A DNA stretch of 58,474 bases. It comes from Sperchopsis tessellata (taxonomy: Eukaryota; Arthropoda; Insecta; Coleoptera; Hydrophilidae). Every line of letters starts with the position of its first letter. Within the stretch, counting starts at the first letter, position 1. The translations under genes were made by a program, and so were the position numbers. Below are positions 40,301-50,372 of the stretch, piece by piece. The stretch is from assembly GCA_033557685.1 (NCBI GenBank), contig JAWQRN010000009.1, forward strand, positions 1-58,474, read 5' to 3'. A model generated the notes under the pieces. It worked only from the letters and a program-made list of their open reading frames with translations. It did no database searches and had not been told where the DNA came from.

Positions 40301-43300
40301 CTATAAGTTGTTGTTTCTAATGAAGTTGGGCCATTTCACACAATCTGACACCACTGAAGCACAATAATATTAATTTTGACCATAGTTATATACTAGGTGT
40401 AGATAAATATTGTAAATTACGTATCAATTTCGTTCAATGCAATTCACATATTGATGCTTACCTCTCATAATCAACCAGGTCTATACTCTAGCATACATAC
40501 AAAACAACGCTTTGGTGCTGTATGTGTTGGGGTGCATAAGTGAAACTCACCGTTACTGCAGACGAGTGGAATTCAGAAATGCATCTGGCACATAGTTTTA
40601 ATTCCGGTATCTTTTTCTGCATCATAGGATGTTGTTTCTAATAATTATAATTTTGTTACCGCTACGTACGTAAATGTAAATAAACACGCGGTTATCTCTG
40701 ATCGGGATTTCAATGTCAGGCCATTTCACATCAACTGAGACTGCTGAAGCACAATAATATTTATGCTCTTGCCAGTTTTCATTGTGATGTCATTTTTATC
40801 AACACTGACACTTCATCTATTTGCTGTATTTTCTTTATCGATGTCTCGTTATCACAGCATTTATTCACCCCAACCTTGTTAATCTCTTTGATCTTTAAAA
40901 AAAAAAGATTTATTTTTTTGTTTAATATGATTTTTTGTAACTGCACTTTTTTAATAAGTTTTGCCTTTATAATTAAAGCAATTTCAATATCAAATCATTA
41001 CACTCACTGTCAATTCTGGATACATCAGTTTTATTATTATTTTCATTCATCGCTTCATTTATAACGCCCCAAATTTGTTTAGTATTTTTACTAGCATCTT
41101 AAATTTTCAATCTATAATTTCATTTAAGTTTTAAATTTAACTCTTTTTAATCTTGTCTCACATTCTAATTGACTTTATTAAGCCATATATTATCCAAGGC
41201 TTTATTTTTTATTTTTACAAGAATTTATTATATTTTATTTGTGATTGGTTAATGTATGTTTCAAATAATTCGTAAAATGAAACGAAACAGCTCTCTGGGT
41301 CAGTTTGCTCCAAAACTCCTTTCAACTCTTCATTCCTAAGAAAGTTAACCGGGATGTTAAAACAGTGTCCTTCGCGTGTGGTGGTTAAGTAGGCTTCTGC
41401 TTGGTCAGTACTTGGATGGATGCCCTTTGCTTTCTTGTGGTCCATGCCATAATGGGCTTGATCCCAGCAAAGGGGAGTTTTCTCAAACACAAAGGACTTA
41501 TCCTGTGCCAAGGTGCATGGGATGGGCCCTTTTTAAAAAAAAGTTCTCTGCTGACACCGTTTTTCAGTCCATAATTTATACCTTACATCCTCAATATCTA
41601 ACACTGTGCTATAATGATCCAAAACTAATGTCTTCAAGATTGTTGATATTATTTTATACATTGGAACTTTAAATTGTTTTTAGTTTAAAAAACATGTGAA
41701 CAACTAACTGAAATGAAAGACTGGAAACCGAAGCTGTTTAACATGCTACTATATTCAACAATGTTTGCATCGTTAGACAACAAATCAATATTCATACTCA
41801 AATAAACAAAACAATATCACAGTCAAGAATATGTTGAAACTTTATGTAACTAAATTTTCATTTTTAGTATATATTATTCTAGAAAAAGAAATATGTACAA
41901 TATTTTTAAATGTAGAATAAATAAATAAAAAGATGAATTATAAAATAATCTGATGTTTATTATCAAAAAAAAATAAGAAAATTATTAAAAATCAAAAGAA
42001 TATATATGTATTAAATTGGCAGTTTAGTTTGAAATTGTATGCTCATTCAAATTTTGTGGGAAAGATTTGAATCTTATGAAAATCAATTTTTGTTTTTTAA
42101 GTATCTTTTTCCAGACCTATACTGAATTTATTCTATTTCAATATTACAGACTCTCTGGGGTCACCTGGACCATCAGCTGTTGATACATTTGATTCACCAT
42201 TGTCAAATGTGAAAAAACAACTGTTTCAAACAGTTAAACCAGGACAATCTTTGCTTAGTCAGAACCAGAAATCGGGTCCTGTTCATCTTAGTAAGTTTCT
42301 GCATTATTCTGACCTTTACAGTATAGAAATATGCATCAATTTTAACTTTGTTTTTTTTTAAGTGGTAACAGATAGTGTGGGAAACAAGAAATTTATTCCT
42401 ATAATGGATACAAAGTTTGAATCTATTCAGATTCACCAGACAACTCCTACACAACAACCAGACACCCAGAAACCACGGAAGACTGGCAGTTTTAATATTA
42501 TTTTCAGAAAGGTAAGATTTATTCTGTTGTAGCTTTATGTATCAGTAAGAAAATCTTGTGGATACCAGTGATCCGATTTTTTTTTTCAATCTTAAAAATG
42601 CGCCTCATATGCAAAGCAAATATGTAAAGGTTAATATGCTGGAACATCTTACAGCCACCGAGATGGGGAGAGAGGAAGCAGTAGGAGCACACAAAGGGGT
42701 ACAAAATAAGAATGATAAAAAACAATTTAAAAGAAAAGAAAATAAGTACAGTTGCAAAAAGAATGTATATTAAACTAATGCAATGGAAATTAGTTATAGC
42801 AGTAACTAAAAGTACATTAGAGTCCAATATAAAAGAATTGAGTAAAAAAATAAACTAAGTATAAAACAATAGTACACAAGATATAATAATAATGATAGAA
42901 TGAATAATATATATATATATATCTCAATGACACTACCGCTAGAGGTACTGACGACGATTTAGGCGAAAATTAAACTCCATAATTTGGGGTTATGTATCAA
43001 CTAGCTCCATAAGAAAATTCCAGTGTTTCTGTTGCGCCAGGAACGAAATTGACACACGTGTGTCGGCCAATTAACTATAACCTATTTAATGGGGGTAACA
43101 AGGTTATACGTCATTCGAAAGAAAATGTGCTCCACAAGATATTGTGTTTGGTTTTATGTTACATTTATTATTTTATTCAATTATCGTCTTTCGAAGTGGA
43201 ATGTCAAGTAGGCAAAAATAAGCACTTTTGACACCTCATTCTGTTCCCGTTCAATCTAGGGATTAACACCACCAAAGGACAGCTCATCGATGGTTTTCAC

Positions 43301-46300
43301 GTTTCAAAGATTGTAATTTTTACCTGAAAGACAAGGAGCATTCCGGTTCACCAGTGGAATTTGATGGCGACCGCTTAAACCACCTTATGCATGAAGATCC
43401 CTTTCAAACTACCATAGAATTGGCTAAACAGATGAATTGTAGTCACATGACCATATACTGTCTTCTTCAATCAATGGGAAAAGTCCAGAAGTTTGACGCT
43501 TGAATCCTACATCTTAAAAAATATACCTTTTTAACAATGTCTTTGTTTCCCTGAAGGTAACCTATAAGAAATTATTAGATGCAACACAGTCAGCGTTATA
43601 TGAGCTATAATTTATTAGCTAGAGGTACAGACATTTTGACAAGGATAGTCACATAAAGTAAAGCAAAGCGAGAATGAAATAACACTTAAGCAACGCTTTA
43701 TGTGTGAATATAGTTTTTCCTAAACTTAATATAATAATTAAGTTTGTAATATGTATTTATTATTGAATTAATGAAGAACATGTTCTTTTAGTGTGGAGGA
43801 AACAAAATTAAAAATGTGTAACGGTATTAATTTTGTGCACTGCAAATCTACGCCTAACCAAAAATTAGTGCAATTCAAGTAAGTTCGGATCGTTATTTCT
43901 TATTCAGGTTCTCTACACATTAGGCAAAAAAAGAATTTAAATGCTAAAAAAATTTCAAAAATTACACATTCCTTAAGAACAAGAAATTGTAATGCAATTT
44001 GGTTAATTTTTAAGCAGAATAATATTAATACAGCTATATAAAATAACTTCCTTCTGTTAGATTAAGCCTCTGATTAGGATATAAATAATCCAGCGGTTTA
44101 GTATTTTGTTAGTGCTGCATATCACTTAAATTAAATAAATGTTAATTTTTAAACAAAAGCACTAAATATTCTATAATGTATGTGGCATAAGAAGTTGTTG
44201 TACCTAAATTTGCCTGTACACGACTCTCGGCATTTGTGATTGAGAACAGTTCTCACAGCACAGTACTGCATCAATATTACAAAAACCCTGGCGAAATCAC
44301 TGCCATCGTCCCAAAGTATTATGCCGTATTTCATAGAATGACATTTAGAATTTTCGGCATTACATAACTAATATGTTTCGACAAATATTTAAATACAGGC
44401 CCAAAATTTTAATGACTCACTGAACTAAATGTCAGCTTAACAAATTTCAACAGTGCCAGGAAAAGTTCAACACAATAGAGGAGGATCTAAAAAGGAATGC
44501 TCCTGTTTTATCATGGTGAAGCACTAAATTATTTACACGAGACCAATTTACTCCAAATCATATCGGGAAGAATTTACAATTAATATAATTAAAGTAGGAC
44601 TTATTATGCTCCTTTGCCCATCTGGATTGGTAAAATTGTAGATTTAGTTTCATTACCTTGGTGTTGTAATGATATTTTTTGCATTTTGTTTGACAAATAT
44701 GAACCCATTTCAACTTTATTTCCCATATTCTATAAAGTTTCACCTTGTTTAGCAAGAATGCATGATCTAAGCTGGTTGACAAGTCTAGGAAAATATCCAT
44801 CCTCCACTTCATAATAAATTCTCAGCACGAATTGAAATATTACAGTATGGTTTGGTCGACCCCTAATGTTGTCATGCTGCATCTGCTCCAACTGCACACT
44901 CATAATAAATTCCAACAGTCTCGCAGGCATCACTGCCTGTGAAACTGATGATAGCTAATTGTTATAGTTTTTCATTTCTGAATATGAACCCATTTTGTAA
45001 ATTGGCTTTATTGTGCAATTTTTAATGTTTCTAGGAAAACACCATGTTTGAATGAGTTATTCACTATACATACTAATGCTCCAGCAGCATATTCAGTGCT
45101 ATCTTTGGTAATAGTAGTTGTATCCCATCTTTTCTCCGTTACTTTTCATATTATTGCATTTTTCAAAATTAAATAGAAACAATTCTATGAACATTTTCCA
45201 TTGCTTTATTTCAATTTTTTGCAAGATCTTCAAGAAACTTATTGTCAATTCATTGTACGGTCTTCTGTATATATTTATTCCACTTCTCAGTATCAAACAT
45301 TATGGACATATTTTGGGCTACTTTACTTTAAACTCTCCATCAAAATTTGGAAAAATATGGTCTATACATGAATGACAGGTGGATGCAATTCTGTTTGTTC
45401 AAAATTAGTTCGTTACAAGCCATATGCATGAGATTTGAAACCAACTCGTTTTTTCCATTTTTTTTCTAACCAATTTTACATTAGTCTCCTGAGCATATTA
45501 CACTTGCTCCTTCCTCTGTACTATTATTTAAAACTTCCTCAATTTGTTTGATGAACATTGCATTTAGTTTTTGTGGCTGGTAAATTAATAACATCCTAAA
45601 TTTCCTACTTTTGATTTTAATAAAATAATTAAAATATCTCTTGAAATAAAAATTTCAAGGCCTAAAAACGAAAATGGAAAACATCCCTTTGTTATCAAAA
45701 ACTTTTAAACTAACGAGAAAGTTAAAAAAAAAATCCCCAATTGAACACATGTAGCTGCCGCAGAACATTCCCCCCATTTGATCAATTTCGTAGCACCGAT
45801 CAAGATACCAATGTTATCTCATACGCATTGAGACATATTGTAGATATTCTGTTATTATATTTCTAAATAAATTTAGTTTTTTTTTGGCACAAAGAAAGCC
45901 AACTGATTATGCAAAAAAGGCAAAATATAATTATCCAATTCACACAACTGAAATTTATATCGCTTACAAAACATATGGTACATGAAGGGTTTAGTGTAAT
46001 AAAAATACATATTTTGGTATGTAAAATATGCAAAAAATTGGAATCTCCTACATCAAAATTATTTTTTAAATTATACAGTTTACTTAGTTAAACATTATAA
46101 TTTTTAATTAAGTTATTTTTATATATTGTTTCAAGAAGAACCTGATACAAAACTCTACATGTAAACAACAGAAAATTAAATAAATTTAAAAATTTCACAG
46201 TACAGTTCTACATATATGCAGTCAACGTCAACTTGACTTATATTCTAAACAAATGACAGAAATTTCTGATACTAAAATTAGAAGATTTTCCACTTTTGAG

Positions 46301-49300
46301 CTCTTTTGTAAAGCCATTATGAAATATGTTCATCACACCTGTACCAAGTAGAAAATAAACTGTACAAAATTACTAGTGTTGTTATAATTGATTAAATTTT
46401 TACAAATCTTCTGCTATTACTTGTTTAAAAACACATAACATATAACTTTACAGTCTACATTAGTCTGTTTGTCGAAAGTTTTGACGTTTAATTTGTCTGA
46501 CATTAGTATTGAACAGAATTAATATAAAATTAAAATTTGTTTTTTTTTTTTTAGATCTATAATCTTGCTGGAGTAAGGATGGACCACCTGTGTAACAGCT
46601 TAGGTATTTTGGATAATGAATTGAAATGCAAAATGTGGACTGCTTTTGAACATTCTCTCATGCAGTATATTGAACTTCTAAGGGATAGGCATTTAGATCA
46701 GTTACTGATGTGTGCTGTATATGTGATTTGCAAAGTAAGTAGTTTGTTTTATTTTTTATTAAAAAAAATAACTAGAAAGCTCGTAATAATACAAGCTTTC
46801 TGATCGTTTTGTCTTCTTCCAACCACTGTAATACTCTATCTTCAGTTGTGTCCTTTTCGCCAGCATTCAGCACCGTCCTACAAAAATCCTCAACTTTAAA
46901 TCCCTGAAACTGTAATTCAACATCCATATTGTTTAACAGTTTATTCCACCCATTTTCCAACATTTGGCACTTCACTTCGATCCAAGCCGCTGCAAAGTTA
47001 AATATTGCAGATTTGATATTATATTTTTTTAAATTTTCAACTGTACGCTGTTCTCTTGTATCCGTTTCGTCAGTATCATCTTCCAATACGACCATAACTT
47101 GTTGCAAAAAAAATTTTCCGATATATTCTTTTCGTAGCCAGAATTATGCCTTGGTACATAGGCTGAAGAATGGATGTTGTGTTTTTTGGTAAAAACATAC
47201 ACTTAAATTTTCTGCTTATCTAGTAACAAAAGTGCTTTGATGTTTTGTGGCGGTATCAATAATTCCTCAACCTGATATTTTTTCACTTCTGGCACAAAAT
47301 GTTAAAATCACCATTGTTGAAAAATGTTCAATAATGTAAACCACGCCTTTTTTTAGTTATAATAAACCACAGGTGATTTACTCATAATATCTTTTAAAGG
47401 TCTTGGCCGACGTGATTTGCCAACAATAGTCGGTTTTAACCTATGAGAGCCATCAGCGTTCACACAAAGTAGTGCCGAGAGTCTTTGTTTGTCTAATTTA
47501 CTTCCAGTAACTGATTTTTCTGTTGTTGATGCTTGTGTGTTTTGTGGTAGTGAACGCCAAAACAATCCTGTCTCATCTGCATTGAAAATGTTCAAAAGAT
47601 TTTCATTTTCTATTAAAACCGTTAATTTTTGACGAAACGGTTCAATTTCTTCTGTCGGTGCACTGAACGCTTCACCGTATGTTCTTTTATTCATGATTCC
47701 GTGACGATTTCGGAATCTCCAGAGCCACCCATCACTAATATTGATGCCGATATTCAGATGGGTCGCTAGAGTCTTTGCTGCAGATTACAGTTCCACACCT
47801 CTCACGTTAACACCACAAGAACATTGTTGCACATACCATTTTAGTACAGCCTCTTGTAACGAAGATTCCTTTGCCATTTTTGTGTTCTTTCTTGCCCAAT
47901 TATCAGCATGATCATCACACGACAAAACAAATTTTTTCAACTTTTCTTTAGCTTTGCGAATATCTGATACGGTTTGTTTTTTGACACCATATTCTTCACA
48001 AATTCTCGTCACTGATACACCCTGGAATCGGTATTTTTCGATAAGTTCTAATTTTTGTTTAAGAGTCAATATTTTGCGTTTCCTTTTTTATCCATGATTT
48101 TAATTTGGTTTAAAATGTTAACCAGAAATTATTATGTGTTCAACTTTGATGTAACTGCACAACTGATAAAAAACCCAAAAAATATAGGTATTTAACCCTC
48201 TAACAAATAGGGAATTCCCAATATCTGTATAAAATTCTATAGTATGTACATACGAACAAATTTTAGAAAATATCACATTTTTTTCGCAAGGCGAGTGACC
48301 GAGGTAATAAATAAAAGCATAATGATCCCAAACAAATAAAAACCTTTTATTTACATCTATTTTTATGACTGCTGAATTTCTACACATTTCTAGCTAAAGG
48401 GTGCTCACCTGGTAGTATTTTTTTGTCGTTTTTTTTTACATTCACGCCTATATCGATACAAAAAATTGACGAGCACATATTGTTCCCTTGATGTCATAAA
48501 GACCATAACCTTCCGTACATCTGGCAAAATAGTGTCTTGTCAGTGAAAGTACTAGAGTGTTTTTTCCAACTTATGGCATATTGGTTATAATTTGTTGAAA
48601 ATAACTGTGAGTTCAGAAAAGAAACAATTTTTTGAGATCTGAAAATTTTGTCCGTTAAATCCGAAGTCCGTTTGATCGAGGGTTCACTGTAATTAGAATA
48701 TTTAGTTTTTCTACTTAAATTTTACAAAGGTTGACTTTCATGCATTTTAATTATATAGTCTCAATCAATTTTCTTGACTAATTAATTTTTAATATAATGT
48801 ATTGGCAGTAAAGGAATGTAGCAAACATAATTCACCAGAGTTCAATGCTGTTTACGTGTTCAAGAGTGCATAATTTTTTCTGACTGCTGTCAGTATCATC
48901 AAGAATTTTCATTTCATTTGTTATAAATATATTTAATGGACAGCATTGTTTTCTTTACAGGTTACCGACAATAACGAACGGACATTTACCCAGATAATGC
49001 AGAGTTATAAATCACAACCTCAGGCTACAAATTACATTTACAGAAATGTTTTACTTTACAGGAAAAATGAACGAGGTAAGCTGTTTGTTTATTTAAATGC
49101 TTTCACATCACTATATATTCATTTGAATATTTTGTTTTCAGATGAAAATGGTGAGGTACTTACTGAAGATAAACGTGGCAATCTAATTCAGTTTTACAAT
49201 AGTATATTTGTCAAACATATGACAAGTTTCGCTCTTAAATTCTCAAGCAAATCTAGTCAGGTATGTATAAAAATAATTATTTCTTATTTACTACATGTCT

Positions 49301-50325
49301 CCCGACAATTTCAAGCTTATTGAAATCTAAATTGACTTCATAACATCATCATACTATCTTGGTATAAACAGATTGAGCTTATTTACTAGGCAATCCTCAA
49401 ATGTAATTGGGTTGGTTTGTGTGACTATGTTTCTCCCCACATTTTCTAGTGGTGTTCTCTAAGTCAATTCTCAAATATCGTAGGATTGAATTTCAGAATT
49501 TGTATAGCCACAAAAATTCTTAGTCTGTATTTGAGTTTTGTAGGATACTTTTTTATTTATATAAATTTAATTCACTATAAAACAACTTGCGATAAAAATC
49601 TAGTAGATTGCTTTTATTCATGCGTGCACATATGAAGGGACATGAAATCATGATTATCCACAAAACATCGAATTTTCTATTTTCTGATTTAAGGGACATG
49701 AATTTGACATTACATCAGTATTTTCGCATTTTTAAATAACTGAAAGCCAAAGTAGCTGATCTTAAATGAAGCAGGAATAGTCTTATTTTAATTTTATATT
49801 TATAATCAAACGACTTGCGCAGATAAATATGAAAGATTGTTATTGTTCATATGGTGCAACATTGTTTTTCGTTATTATTTTGGTTCATCTTTTAAAGTGG
49901 TTTCTTCAGGGTAAGTGGACCTGTATAGTAAGTAAAACTACTTATTTTTTTTGCAGAATTCAACAATTCATCTTAGCCCTATGCCTTCTGTGAAGAGTCT
50001 CTTAGCATCACCAATTCATCAAATCTCAAAAAATATCTTCATTAAAACACATGAAAGTCCAGGAAGTGGACCTATTGGAAAATCATATAATTATTATTTT
50101 AGCCGCAGTGCGTCCAAGGTAAGATACATTTTTACTAGGTGGCAGTTAAGAGATTTTTAAACTTGTTACAACAATTGAATACAATTTATTTTAATTTGAT
50201 AATTTAGAAGAATGTTCTATCTAAAATATGCATCATTTCAGTCATTATTTTGTAGAAGTGGTAAACAGACTTCAACACACATTTCTTCGTTTTTTTATTT
50301 ATTTTTTTTATGATATATATATATA

Positions 50326-50372
<47 letters not shown>

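Larger units (their letters stand above)
35905..42149 (+). other. Intron 11 (6.2 kb)
   Basis: It contains a GC-rich A-tailed island (36410-36715), fold-back copy F (36791-37045), a long non-LTR pseudogene (37430-40170), repeated blocks (40305-40765), a second non-LTR linker fragment (40880-41360) and a 5S-like SINE fragment (41370-41535). I recognise nothing in 35905-36400 or 41540-42149. Confidence 0.8.
42512..46554 (+). other. Intron 13 (4.0 kb)
   Basis: It contains an AT microsatellite (42906-42922), a mariner fragment (43270-43510) and a non-LTR fragment (44570-45650). I recognise nothing in 42530-42900, 43560-44560 or 45660-46550. Confidence 0.8.

Noticed and set aside
42291..42362. In-frame retention of the 72-nt intron 12.
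   Set aside because: The length is divisible by three, but the reading meets TAA within the acceptor site.
42203..42457. Minus-strand open frame across exons 12 and 13.
   Set aside because: It is a shadow of the plus-strand coding exons, which carry the conserved pocket-protein sequence.
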